This document shows, piece by piece, positions 1-8,662 of a stretch of 64,000 bases of DNA (position 1 is its first letter; every line of letters starts with the position of its first letter). Both the position numbers and the translations under genes were made by a program. Under the pieces are notes generated by a model. That model was not told where the DNA came from. It saw nothing but the letters and a program-made list of their open reading frames with translations, and did not search any database. This DNA comes from Pseudorhodoferax sp047601025 (GTDB lineage Bacteria > Pseudomonadota > Gammaproteobacteria > Burkholderiales > Burkholderiaceae_C): NCBI RefSeq assembly GCF_047601025.1, contig NZ_JASGJZ010000001.1, positions 248,001-312,000 on the forward strand, in the 5' to 3' direction.

Positions 1-3000
1 CAGCACCTGGCCGCTGCGGTCCCACAGCCGCGCCGTGTTGTCCGCGGACGCCGTCAGCACCGTCTGCCCGTCCGGGCTGAATGCCGCATGCCACACAGGA
101 TCGGTGTGCCCGCTGAGCACCACCTTGGCCAGGTTGCGATCCATCACATCGAAGCGGACCAGCCGCGCCGGCGCGGCGAGCCGCCCTGCTTTCAGCACGT
201 CCTGCAAAACCAACGCCGCAGCCGTGGGGTCGTCGTCTATGTAAGCACGTGCCAAGAACGCGGTGGCCGTGTCGCGTCCAACGGCCACGGCCGTCTTATT
301 CTGGTCCGCGTCCCAGTAATACCACGCGGCGCCCGCCGCCATCGCCACGGCTAGCACCGAGACGATCATGGTCCAGAACCGCTGCCGTTGCGCCCGCCGC
401 GCCGCCGCCTCGGCCTGCCCCTGCGCCTTCAGCGCCTCGTCCCGCGCCTGCCGCAAGGCCGCGCTCTCGCGCTGCACCTGCTCTGCTTCCCGCCGCTCGG
501 CCTCCTGCGCCGCCAGCAGTTGCCGCGACTGCGCGATCAGCTCGTGCTCGGGCTCGGTCAGCAGTTCCGGATGCCGGCCGGCCTGGGCCTCGGCCTCGCG
601 CAGGGCGGCCTCCGACAGGGCGCTGGCATCCAGGCGCTGCGAGCGCTCCCAGCGGTCGACGTAGGCGCCGAACTCGCGCCGCCACAGCAGGAAGCCGGCA
701 TCGAAGGGGGCCGCGAAGGCCTCGCCGCACAAGGCCGGCTGGTCCAGCGCCAGGCCCACCATCAGCGCGCCCTGCCGCGGCGGCGCGCCGCCGGGCAGGC
801 CGGTGCCCGAGCCGCTGGCGCGCCACAGGTCCAGCAGCCGCGCGGCCACCAGCCGGTCGCGCAGCGCCACCGGGTCCAGCCCCGGCGGCCAGGCGCCCAG
901 CGTGGCCAGCTGCTCCCATGGCAGCGCCTGCCCGGCCAGCTGCATGGCCGGCCCCAGCGTGGAGAGCGTGCGCACCAGCGCCTCGGTGGCCCGTGCCTCG
1001 GCCGGCGTGCAGCCGGCATGCCAGCGCGCCCAGGCCGCCTGCACGGCGGCCGGAATGCCGCCCGGCCCCTGCACGGCCTGCGCCGTCAGCCAGCCGCGGC
1101 GTCGGCTGTGCCACAGCGCCGGCAGCACGCGCGCGAGCTGGGCCACGGCCGAGGGCGCCGCGCCCCACTGCGCCTGCAGCACCGGCACCACGCCGGGCTC
1201 GACCACGTGGCCCAGGCGCGCCGGCGGCCGTTCGATGGCGGTGGCGAGGTCGTCGTCGCCGAGCGGCGGCAAATGGATGCGCAGCAGCGTGCGGCCCTGG
1301 GTGCCGAGCGCCCAGCGCTCCGGCGGCTCGGCCAGCAGGCTCTGCGCGAACGCATCGCGCACGACCAGGATGGCGCGGTCCAGCGGCCCCAGGCGGTCCA
1401 GCAGTTGGCCGACGCGGTCGATGCGTTCGGCCACGGCCGCCGCATCGCCGCCCTCGGCAAAGCTGTCGATGTGGTCGAGCACCCACCAGGCCGCCTGGTC
1501 CGGCGCGGGCTGGGGCCAGTCGCCCTCCAGCGCGGCCAGGTCGAGCCGGTGCACGCGGCGTCCGGGCGATGGAGCCAGGGCGGCCAGCGCCGGCAGCAGG
1601 CCCGCCTGCACGAACGAGGTCTTGCCGATGCCGGCCGCACCGGCCAGCAGCGTGACGCGGCTGGCCGCCACCAGCGGCGCCCACTGCGCCACCTGCGCCT
1701 GGCGGCCGAAGAACAGGTCCTGCTCGCTGCTGCTGAACGGGCGCATGCCCGGGTAGGGATCGGCCTGGCGCACGTCGTCGGCCGCGCGCGGGCCGGCCGT
1801 ATCGGACGGCACGGGCGCCGGCCGCCACAGCGCGGCGATGCGCGCCGGCCACGCGGCGGGATCGCCGTCCAGGGTGGCGACGTGCACCTGCACCAGCTCG
1901 GGCGGCAGTTCGGCCGCATCTGCCGCGCCGCCTTCCGCGCCGACGCGCAGCGGCAGGACGCGCAGGCCGCGCTGCAACGCCAGGGTCAGCTCGGCGCGCT
2001 GCCATGCGCTGAGCCCCGGCGGCGCCAGCAGCAGCACCAGCCCCTGGCTGGCCTCCAGCAAACGCTGGCTGGCCTCCACGATGTCCACGCCGGGCAGCAG
2101 GTTGGCGTCCAGCGCCCCGACGCGCAGGCCCAGCGCCCGCAGGCCCTGGCGCAGGGCACCGCGCCGCTCCAGCGCCAGGCAGCGGTCGTCCAGCAGGAAG
2201 TCGTAGTCGGCATGGCTGCGCGTGGGATCGGCCAGCGGGACCACCGGCACCACCGGCGCCGCCGCAGGCGCATCCTGCAGCGCCTTCAGCTTGCCCGGGC
2301 GCGACGCCATCCAGACCAGCGCATCGGCCAGCCGCCGGAAGTTCTGCAGCACGGCCTGTCCGCCGGCGGTGGTGGCTTTCTCGCCGACCAAGCGCTCGAT
2401 GACGGCGAACTCCGGGTCGTAGGGCAGTGCCAGCGCCGTGTAGTCCAGGCCGTGCTGGTACAGCGCGGCCGGCAGGTAGGTGGCGCGCGGAAACTTCTCT
2501 TCGAAGGTGCGCAGGAACTCGCCGCGGCGCGCGTTCTGGCCTTCCAGCCGCGCCGGGATCACGAGGAGCTGCAGCTCCCGCCCGCGCCGCAGCGCCAGCG
2601 TGGCCTCGGAGCGGAAGTCGCGCGCCACGCGCAGCGTGCCCTCGATGTTCTGGTCGTTCGCCGCGCACAGCATGATGGCGGCGTCGGCCAGTTGGTAGGC
2701 GCAGACGCCGCCCATCTCGGTGATGCCGGTGCGGCTGTCCACCAGCACCACGTCGTAGCCGCGGCCGCCGGACGGGCTGGTGAGTTCGGCGCGCAGCCAG
2801 TCGAAGAAGCGCTCGCCGTTCCAGTGGTGGAAGAAGTCGTGCCAGTCGAAGCTGCGCACGGCCTGGGCGTAGGCGGCGAAGCGCGCCTGCGGCTCGCGGC
2901 GCCCGGCGCTCATCAGGTCCACCCGCCCGGCGCCGGTCACGCTGGGAGCGGCATCCTGCACGTACTGCCACCACTGGCGGAAGGCGCGCGCCTCGAAATC

Positions 3001-3234
3001 CTCCTCGTTGGTCAGGGCGCGCCGGTAGTCGAGCAGCAGGTCGACCAGGCCGGGCTTCTCGCGGGCGCCGGCGGCATCCTTCTCCTCGAAGAAGTAGCGC
3101 TCCAGGCCCGGCGCCTCCAGGTCGAAGTCGATCACCAGCACGCGCAGCCCGCGCTCGGCCAGCAGGTAGGCGGCCGAGGCCAGGGCCATGGAGCGGCCGA
3201 CACCGCCCTTGAACGAATAGAAGGTGTAGATCAT
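1..3234 (-). CDS. ParA-like / TIR-like / STAND NTPase / WD40 membrane protein (C-terminus cut by window)
   Basis: At least 1078 codons are visible before the frame runs off the window edge. Residues 1-40 hold a deviant Walker A (KGGVGRS at 9-15) and VLVIDFD, as in ParA/MinD ATPases, with VVLVDSRTG near 162. Residues about 341-435 resemble a TIR domain: YDFLLDD, then a segment ending SAWQRAEL, where the Glu falls at the usual catalytic position. Residues about 495-545 carry the nSTAND1-type entry PYPGMRPF...FFGR and a Walker A GAAGIGKTS. A charged coiled region leads to one membrane helix (about 953-974). After it comes a WD40 repeat (LSGHTDPVW...DNTARLWD), so a beta-propeller sensor probably continues outside. 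The start overlaps the upstream DUF4062 stop as ATGA. Such architectures belong to bacterial conflict or signalling NTPases; a defence role is inference. Confidence 0.85.
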   Translation of the reverse strand, partial: MIYTFYSFKGGVGRSMALASAAYLLAERGLRVLVIDFDLEAPGLERYFFEEKDAAGAREKPGLVDLLLDYRRALTNEEDFEARAFRQWWQYVQDAAPSVTGAGRVDLMSAGRREPQARFAAYAQAVRSFDWHDFFHHWNGERFFDWLRAELTSPSGGRGYDVVLVDSRTGITEMGGVCAYQLADAAIMLCAANDQNIEGTLRVARDFRSEATLALRRGRELQLLVIPARLEGQNARRGEFLRTFEEKFPRATYLPAALYQHGLDYTALALPYDPEFAVIERLVGEKATTAGGQAVLQNFRRLADALVWMASRPGKLKALQDAPAAAPVVPVVPLADPTRSHADYDFLLDDRCLALERRGALRQGLRALGLRVGALDANLLPGVDIVEASQRLLEASQGLVLLLAPPGLSAWQRAELTLALQRGLRVLPLRVGAEGGAADAAELPPELVQVHVATLDGDPAAWPARIAALWRPAPVPSDTAGPRAADDVRQADPYPGMRPFSSSEQDLFFGRQAQVAQWAPLVAASRVTLLAGAAGIGKTSFVQAGLLPALAALAPSPGRRVHRLDLAALEGDWPQPAPDQAAWWVLDHIDSFAEGGDAAAVAERIDRVGQLLDRLGPLDRAILVVRDAFAQSLLAEPPERWALGTQGRTLLRIHLPPLGDDDLATAIERPPARLGHVVEPGVVPVLQAQWGAAPSAVAQLARVLPALWHSRRRGWLTAQAVQGPGGIPAAVQAAWARWHAGCTPAEARATEALVRTLSTLGPAMQLAGQALPWEQLATLGAWPPGLDPVALRDRLVAARLLDLWRASGSGTGLPGGAPPRQGALMVGLALDQPALCGEAFAAPFDAGFLLWRREFGAYVDRWERSQRLDASALSEAALREAEAQAGRHPELLTEPEHELIAQSRQLLAAQEAERREAEQVQRESAALRQARDEALKAQGQAEAAARRAQRQRFWTMIVSVLAVAMAAGAAWYYWDADQNKTAVAVGRDTATAFLARAYIDDDPTAAALVLQDVLKAGRLAAPARLVRFDVMDRNLAKVVLSGHTDPVWHAAFSPDGQTVLTASADNTARLWDRSGQVL

Positions 3235-4955
3235 GCGGCGCCGCCCGTCGGGGCGTACAGCTCGTCATGCCGTGTCGTGAAGCGCGGGTTGACCTCGGCC
3301 CCGCCCAGCACGGACACCAGTTCGGGCAGCACCATCTGCAGCCAGCGCCGCAGGCGCTCGGGGTTGGAGACGGTCAGCTCGCAGCGCGGGTCGTGCTCCT
3401 GGCCGAAGCGCCGCAGCAGCGCACCCACGTCCAGGCAGGAGCGCTCGGCCAGCATCGCGCGCAGGGGCTCGCTCGGCGGGTCGAGCGGCTGGGACGACAC
3501 CACGGCCACGTTGTCGCTCTTGAGCAGCAGGCCGGCCTGCTCGCGCAGCAGGGGATGCAGCAGGCTCAGCTCGTCCACCAGCACCAGGCAACCCCGGTCG
3601 CGGACTTGCCGCAGCAGCTTCTGCGCCCCGTGGGCGGGCTGCAGCACGTCGTCGCTGCGGTAGACGTGCAGCACCAGGCGGATGCCATCGTGGCGGATGA
3701 ACACGCGGTCGCGCTTGCTGCGCTCGGTGTTGATGCGCTCCAGCGCGGACCGCAGCAAGGCCATGGCACCCGGCTGGCCCGGGCCGAAGGGGTGCCAGTC
3801 CTCCCGCTGCGGGCCGTAGATCCCCGCCGGCCAGCCGCCGCCGGCGGCCAGCGCCTGCTGGGCCGCCAGCCGCCGGCCCAGTTCCTGCCGCAGCGGGTCC
3901 GGCCCGCCGTCCGCCGCCGCCGCGGTGCCGTCGGCCAGCGACCGGGCCTCTGCCTGCGTCATCGCCAGCACGACAACCGGCACCGCCACCGGCCGGGCAT
4001 CCGCCAGCCCCGTGGCCAGCGCGCCGACGTGCGGCCGCAGGCCGCGGCACAGCTCGTCGAACGCCAGCCCCAGCGTGTCGTCGACGCGCACCACGGCGTC
4101 CGCCTGCCAGTCGGCCGGCAGGGGATCGCTGCCGACGTCCTCCGCCAGCAGCAGCCCCGCGCCGCCGCGGCGCAGGCGCTGGGCCGCCAGCGCGGCGGGC
4201 ATCAAGGCGCCCAGGTCGCGGTAGATGGGCAGCGCGCGCCGGTCCATCCGCCAGACGACGGCGCGGCAGCCGGCACAGGCTTCCTCGAGCCGCGCCAGGT
4301 AGTGCGGCGGCTCCGGATCGACCACGATCAGCCGCAGGCGCGGGTCGGCCTGCACCTGCCGCGCCAGCTCGGCATCGGCCGGTTGCTGCGAGGACAGCGC
4401 GTCGACCACGATGCCGACGGGGGTCATCATCTCCCTGGGATGGCGGTCGTCCGACGTCATCAGCGGATCGGCCTGGGGCGCGGGCACCTTCAGCACGGCG
4501 GCCAGCACCAGCTTCTCCAGGTCTTCCGTGGTGCTGAACTGCCCGGCGACGACACCCTCGGAGTTGCCCAGGCGCTTGCGGAAATCGGCGATGCGGCTGC
4601 CGGCGCCGTTCTCGCCGCTGTCCACGTCGGTGAACGGGACGGGAATGGCGCTGCGGTCCTTGACGAACACGAAGCGGTACGGGAGCTTGGCAGCGGCCTG
4701 GAACTCGAGCTCGGTGATCGACAGGCCGTCGGGATTGGGCATCGGGCTCGCCGGGCAGTAGCCGTAGCGGTCGCCCACGATGCCGACGTAGATGCGGCAG
4801 GCACGCACGTCGCGGACGCAGGTGCTGACCAGGTCCGTCTCGCTGGCGCCATAGCTTTGCTTGACGCCAAAGCCCTGGTCCGTGAGCACCTTCAGCACGG
4901 CTGCGCGTTCCGCCTTCAGATCCTCGAGGGTCGACGACAAATAGACATCCGGCAC
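3231..4955 (-). CDS. DUF4062-domain protein, partner of the STAND protein
   Basis: 574 residues from a GTG start with a strong Shine-Dalgarno (AGGAGGT) a few bases upstream. The first 100 residues are a clear DUF4062 domain: VYLSSTLEDLKAERAAV, later VGIVGDRYGYCP and SITELEFQAA, a TIR/SLOG-like Rossmann fold common in NTPase conflict proteins. The rest (about 170-574) matches no family I recognise; it has short hydrophobic strands such as VAVPVVVLAM and GCLVLVDELSLLHPLL but no Walker motif. The stop overlaps the start of the STAND gene by four bases, so translation is probably coupled. No transmembrane segment is evident. The pair is divergent from the CNB-CBS gene. Confidence 0.8.
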   Translation of the reverse strand: MPDVYLSSTLEDLKAERAAVLKVLTDQGFGVKQSYGASETDLVSTCVRDVRACRIYVGIVGDRYGYCPASPMPNPDGLSITELEFQAAAKLPYRFVFVKDRSAIPVPFTDVDSGENGAGSRIADFRKRLGNSEGVVAGQFSTTEDLEKLVLAAVLKVPAPQADPLMTSDDRHPREMMTPVGIVVDALSSQQPADAELARQVQADPRLRLIVVDPEPPHYLARLEEACAGCRAVVWRMDRRALPIYRDLGALMPAALAAQRLRRGGAGLLLAEDVGSDPLPADWQADAVVRVDDTLGLAFDELCRGLRPHVGALATGLADARPVAVPVVVLAMTQAEARSLADGTAAAADGGPDPLRQELGRRLAAQQALAAGGGWPAGIYGPQREDWHPFGPGQPGAMALLRSALERINTERSKRDRVFIRHDGIRLVLHVYRSDDVLQPAHGAQKLLRQVRDRGCLVLVDELSLLHPLLREQAGLLLKSDNVAVVSSQPLDPPSEPLRAMLAERSCLDVGALLRRFGQEHDPRCELTVSNPERLRRWLQMVLPELVSVLGGAEVNPRFTTRHDELYAPTGGAA

Positions 4956-4960
4956 GGCCC

Positions 4961-5002
4961 ACCTCCTCGCCGCATCGTATACAAGCGAGGATCGTGCAAC
5001 AA
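4961..5002 (-). promoter_or_regulatory. possible promoter and RBS of the DUF4062-STAND operon
   Basis: Read on the minus strand, TATACG at 4982-4977 resembles a -10 hexamer and TTGTTG at 5002-4997 a weak -35, but the spacer is only 14 bases. AGGAGGT lies next to the GTG start. The RBS is convincing; the promoter is tentative. Confidence 0.35.
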
Positions 5003-5145
5003 GCAGGCGAAACGTCTACAACCCGCTGCGAATCATCCAATTGATGGACGCGCCTGCGGCCAGGACCTGCAACGAATTGACGCGCGACAAGCATCCTGCC
5101 CGGCATGCGCCGCAGAATGAACGGCAACCTCCCGCCGCCACGCCC

Positions 5146-6993
5146 ATGCCCAGCGCCTTCAACTTCTCCGCCTCGCCGTTCGACTGCCTGACGCCCGACG
5201 AGCAGGCGCTGGTGCGCGAGCGCATCGACATCGCCTACTTCCGCGCCGGCGAGACCGTGCTGGCGCACGGTGCGGCGCCCGAGCACCTGTTCGTGATCAT
5301 CAAGGGCTTCGTGCAGCAGTACGAGCACGGCGACGCCGCCCAGGCCGTGGCCAGCTACGGGCCGGACGACAGCTTCGACGGCCGCAGCCTGGTGGCCGGG
5401 CGGGTGAACGGGCGCTTCGTCGCGGCCGAGGAGGTGCTGTGCTACCAGCTCGCGCGCGACGCGGTGCGCGAGCTGATCGCCCGCAACGCCACCTTCGGCG
5501 CGCTGCTGTTCGCGGACCTGTCGAACAAGCTGGGCGCCATCGCCGAGCGCCAGGGCCGGCACGAGCTGCAGTCGCTGACGCTGGCGCGGGTGGACCAGGC
5601 CTACGTGCGCGCCCCGGTGTTCATGGATGCGGACGACGACGTGCTCTCGGCCGTGCGCTTGTTCCGCGAGAAGCGCACCACCAGCGTGCTGGTGCGCGAC
5701 GGCGCGGGCCCGGCGCCGCGCACCGGCATCTTCACCTCCAACGCGCTGCAGCGCGCGGTGCTCGACGGCCGGCCGCTGGATCGCCTGCCGCTGCGCGAGT
5801 TCTCCAGCTTCGAGCTGATCGGCGTGCGCGCCAGCGACCCGGTGGGCGACGCGCTGACGGTGATGGTGCGCCACAAGATCCACCGCGCCGTCGTGCTGGA
5901 CCCGCACGACGGCCAGCGCATCGTCGGCGTGCTGGAGGCGCTGGACCTGTTCAGCTTCCTGTCCAACCACTCCTACCTGATCAGCCGCGACATCGCCGAG
6001 GCCGGGGACCTGGACGCGCTGGCGCGCGCGGCCGGGCACGTGACGCGGCTGGTGGTGCTGCTGGCGCGCGGCGGCACGCGCGTGGGCCAGATCGCCAGCC
6101 TGGTGCAGGCGCTGAACGCGCGGCTGTTCGAGCGCGCCTGGCAGTTGATCGCGCCGGCCGAGCTGGTGGCCAACAGCTGCCTGTTCGTGATGGGCAGCGA
6201 GGGCCGGGGCGAGCAACTGCTGCGCACCGACCAGGACAACGGCCTGATCCTGCGCGACGGCTATGCGCCGCCGCCGGACCTGGAGGCGCTGTGCGCGCGC
6301 TTCTCGGAGGCACTCGGCCGCTTCGGCTACCCGCCCTGCGCCGGCGGCGTGATGCTGTCCAACCCGGCCTGGCGCGGCAGCCAGTCCGCGTTCGCCGAGC
6401 GCGCGCGCGGCTGGCTGCTGCAGCCCAGCGGCGAGCACCTGATGGCGCTGGCGATCTTCCTGGACGCGCACCCGGTGTGCGGCGACGCCACACTGCTGGG
6501 CGCCGTGCGCGCGCGGCTGTTCGCGCTGGCCACCGACAACGACGGCATGCTGGCCCGCTTCGCGGCGGCGATCGACCAGTTCGCGGCCGAGGACCCGCAC
6601 TGGTGGAGCCGGCTGCTGGCGCGCGACAGCGCCGGGCGCGAGGGCCTGGACGTGAAGAAGCAGGGCATCTTCCCGCTGGTGCACGGCGTGCGCAGCCTGG
6701 CGCTGCGGGCGCGGCTGGAGGAGACCTCCACGGCCGCGCGGCTGGAAGCCCTGGTGGCCGCCGGCCAGATCGACCCCGCCCTGGCCGCCGAGGTGGTGGA
6801 CAGCCTGCACTTCTTCATGGGCCTGAAGCTCCAGGCCGGCCTGCACGAGATGGACACCGGCCACCCCGTCAGCGGCCGGATCGACCTGCGGCGGCTGTCC
6901 AGCCTGGAGCGCGACCTGCTGAAGGACACGCTGGAGGTCGTCAAGCGCTTCCGCCGCACGCTGCGCTCGCGCTTCCACCTGGACCAGATGTGA
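5146..6993 (+). CDS. CNB-CBS-DUF294 putative nucleotidyltransferase
   Basis: About 615 residues. The order is an N-terminal cyclic-nucleotide-binding fold (about 15-120, AGETVLAHGAAPEHLFVIIKG), two CBS motifs (about 160-285), a DUF294 nucleotidyltransferase domain with GSEGRGEQ near 350 followed by TDQDN, and a helical DUF294 C-terminal domain. The family is predicted to couple cAMP/adenylate sensing to nucleotidyl or uridylyl transfer. The frame is open from 5041, but homology-like sequence begins at MPSAFNFS, so I chose the ATG at 5146; no strong RBS decides it. The stop overlaps the next start by one base (TGATG), giving a three-gene operon with the exonuclease and patatin. Confidence 0.8.
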   Translation: MPSAFNFSASPFDCLTPDEQALVRERIDIAYFRAGETVLAHGAAPEHLFVIIKGFVQQYEHGDAAQAVASYGPDDSFDGRSLVAGRVNGRFVAAEEVLCYQLARDAVRELIARNATFGALLFADLSNKLGAIAERQGRHELQSLTLARVDQAYVRAPVFMDADDDVLSAVRLFREKRTTSVLVRDGAGPAPRTGIFTSNALQRAVLDGRPLDRLPLREFSSFELIGVRASDPVGDALTVMVRHKIHRAVVLDPHDGQRIVGVLEALDLFSFLSNHSYLISRDIAEAGDLDALARAAGHVTRLVVLLARGGTRVGQIASLVQALNARLFERAWQLIAPAELVANSCLFVMGSEGRGEQLLRTDQDNGLILRDGYAPPPDLEALCARFSEALGRFGYPPCAGGVMLSNPAWRGSQSAFAERARGWLLQPSGEHLMALAIFLDAHPVCGDATLLGAVRARLFALATDNDGMLARFAAAIDQFAAEDPHWWSRLLARDSAGREGLDVKKQGIFPLVHGVRSLALRARLEETSTAARLEALVAAGQIDPALAAEVVDSLHFFMGLKLQAGLHEMDTGHPVSGRIDLRRLSSLERDLLKDTLEVVKRFRRTLRSRFHLDQM

Positions 6994-7661
6994 TGCCCGC
7001 GCCCGCTGCCACCGCCGCGCCGATGCCCACCACCGGCTGGGCCGCCCAGGCCCGGCGCTGGTGGGGCCTGCGCCGGCTCAAGGACCCGGCCTTCGCCTTC
7101 CTGTGGGATCCACCGCCGCCGGACGAATGGGTGTCGCTGGACTGCGAGACCACCGGCCTGGACCGGCAGGCCGACGAGATCGTCGCGATCGGCGCCGTGC
7201 GCATCCGCGGCAACCGCGTGCTGACCAGCGAGCGGCTGGAGCTGGTGGTGCGCCCGAGCCGCCAGCGCGTGTCGGCCGAGGCCGTGCGCGTGCACCAGCT
7301 GCGCGAGCAGGACGTGGCCCAGGGCCTGCCCGCCGACGACGCCGTGCGCCAGCTGCTGCGCTTCGTCGGCAGCCGGCCGCTGGTCGGCTACTACCTGGAG
7401 TTCGACGTGGCCATGGTCGAGCGCGTGATGCTGCCGCTGCTGGGCTGCGGGCTGCCGCAGCCGAAGATCGAGGTCTCCGGCCTCTACTACGACCACGTGA
7501 ACCGCCTGCGCGAGGCGCATGCGCGGCACGGCTACACCGACCTGCGCTTCGCCACCATGATGGCCGACCTGGACCTGCCGCAGCGCCACGCGCACGACGC
7601 CCTGTCCGACGCGATCATGGCGGCGCTGGCCTTCGTCAAGCTCAAGGCGCTCGCCCCATGA
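6993..7661 (+). CDS. DnaQ-like 3'-5' exonuclease
   Basis: 222 residues. The DEDDh exonuclease motifs are visible: SLDCETTGLD (ExoI), VGYYLEFDV (ExoII) and HAHDALSDA (ExoIII with His and Asp). The first 45 residues form a basic, Trp-rich extension. DnaQ-like stand-alone exonucleases remove nucleotides from DNA or RNA 3' ends. The gene starts in a one-base overlap with the CNB-CBS-DUF294 stop and ends overlapping the patatin start, a pairing that recurs in betaproteobacteria. The in vivo substrate cannot be read from the sequence. Confidence 0.88.
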   Translation: MPAPAATAAPMPTTGWAAQARRWWGLRRLKDPAFAFLWDPPPPDEWVSLDCETTGLDRQADEIVAIGAVRIRGNRVLTSERLELVVRPSRQRVSAEAVRVHQLREQDVAQGLPADDAVRQLLRFVGSRPLVGYYLEFDVAMVERVMLPLLGCGLPQPKIEVSGLYYDHVNRLREAHARHGYTDLRFATMMADLDLPQRHAHDALSDAIMAALAFVKLKALAP

Positions 7662-8581
7662 GGCGGCGCCCGCGGATCGGCCTGGCCCTGGGCAGCGGCT
7701 CGGCGCGCGGCTGGTCGCACATCGGCGTGATCCGCGCCCTGGTGCGCGCCGGCTTCGCGCCCGACATCGTCTGCGGCAGCTCCATCGGCGCGCTGGTCGG
7801 CGCGGTGCACGCGGCCGGCCGGCTCGACTGGCTGGAGGACTGGACGCGCCGGCTGAACTGGCAGGGCGTGCTGTCGCTGCTGGACCTGCGCATGGGCGGC
7901 GGCCTGATCGAGGGCAACCGCCTGGTCGAGTTCTTCAGCCGCCATTTCGAGGACCGGGGCATCGCCCAGCTGCCACTGGCCTTCGGCTGCGTGGCGACCG
8001 AGCTGGCCAGCGGCCGCGAGGTCTGGCTGCGCGACGGGCCGGTGATCGACGCGGTGCGCGCCTCCATCGCGCTGCCGGGCCTGTTCACGCCGGCGCTGCG
8101 CGAGGGGCGGCTGCTGGTCGACGGCGGACTGGTGAACCCGGTGCCGGTGTCGCTGTGCCGCGCGATGGGCGCCGACGTGGTCGTGGCCGTGGACCTGAAC
8201 TGGGACCTGGTCGGCCGGCGCGCCCGCGCCAGCGACGACACCGCCGTCGCCACCGCCAACCTGGCGCCGCCCGGCCCGCTGGCCGCGCTGCTGGAGCGGC
8301 TCAAGCCGGCGCCGCGCGCCGCCAGCCCGGCCAACGGCGGCGGCGCCGATGCCGTGCCGCCGCCCATGCCCTCGCTGATGGACGTGCTGACCACCAGCCT
8401 GAACATCATGCAGGTGCGCATCACCCAGAGCCGGCTGGCCGGCGAGCCAGCCGACGTGCTGATCCGGCCGCGCCTGTCGGACATCGCGGCCATGGACTTC
8501 GACCGCGCCGCCCTGGCCATCGCCCAGGGCGAGAAGGCCGTCGAGCAGGCGCTGCCGCAACTGGCCGACTGGCTGGGGTGA
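7658..8581 (+). CDS. patatin-like phospholipase (RssA/YchK type)
   Basis: 307 residues. The patatin Ser-Asp dyad is present: nucleophile elbow GSSIG, preceded by the oxyanion-hole segment GSGSARGWSHIG, and catalytic Asp in DGGLVNPVP. The protein is short, soluble and without a signal peptide, as in the RssA group. It has a Pro/Ala-rich linker of about 40 residues (8270-8370) before the last helical part. The ATG overlaps the exonuclease stop by four bases, so it closes the operon. A lipid acyl-hydrolase activity is expected from the family. Confidence 0.88.
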   Translation: MRRRPRIGLALGSGSARGWSHIGVIRALVRAGFAPDIVCGSSIGALVGAVHAAGRLDWLEDWTRRLNWQGVLSLLDLRMGGGLIEGNRLVEFFSRHFEDRGIAQLPLAFGCVATELASGREVWLRDGPVIDAVRASIALPGLFTPALREGRLLVDGGLVNPVPVSLCRAMGADVVVAVDLNWDLVGRRARASDDTAVATANLAPPGPLAALLERLKPAPRAASPANGGGADAVPPPMPSLMDVLTTSLNIMQVRITQSRLAGEPADVLIRPRLSDIAAMDFDRAALAIAQGEKAVEQALPQLADWLG

Positions 8582-8662
8582 TTGCCGCGGCGCGCCGGCA
8601 CCGCGGCTTACACTGCGCCGCCATCCGACCCACCCATCCACCACCAAGAGGAGCCACCCGCC

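Noticed and set aside
3265..6978. Very long minus-strand open frame antisense to the CNB-CBS gene
   Set aside because: Composition is Arg/Ala/Gln/His-rich without domain motifs; it is a high-GC mirror frame of real genes. The same applies to long antisense frames at 388-3663, 7532-9910 and 19390-22602.
8582..8614. Sigma-70 promoter before the MetE-like gene (TTGCCG and TACACT)
   Set aside because: The spacer is about 21 bases, too long for a confident call.
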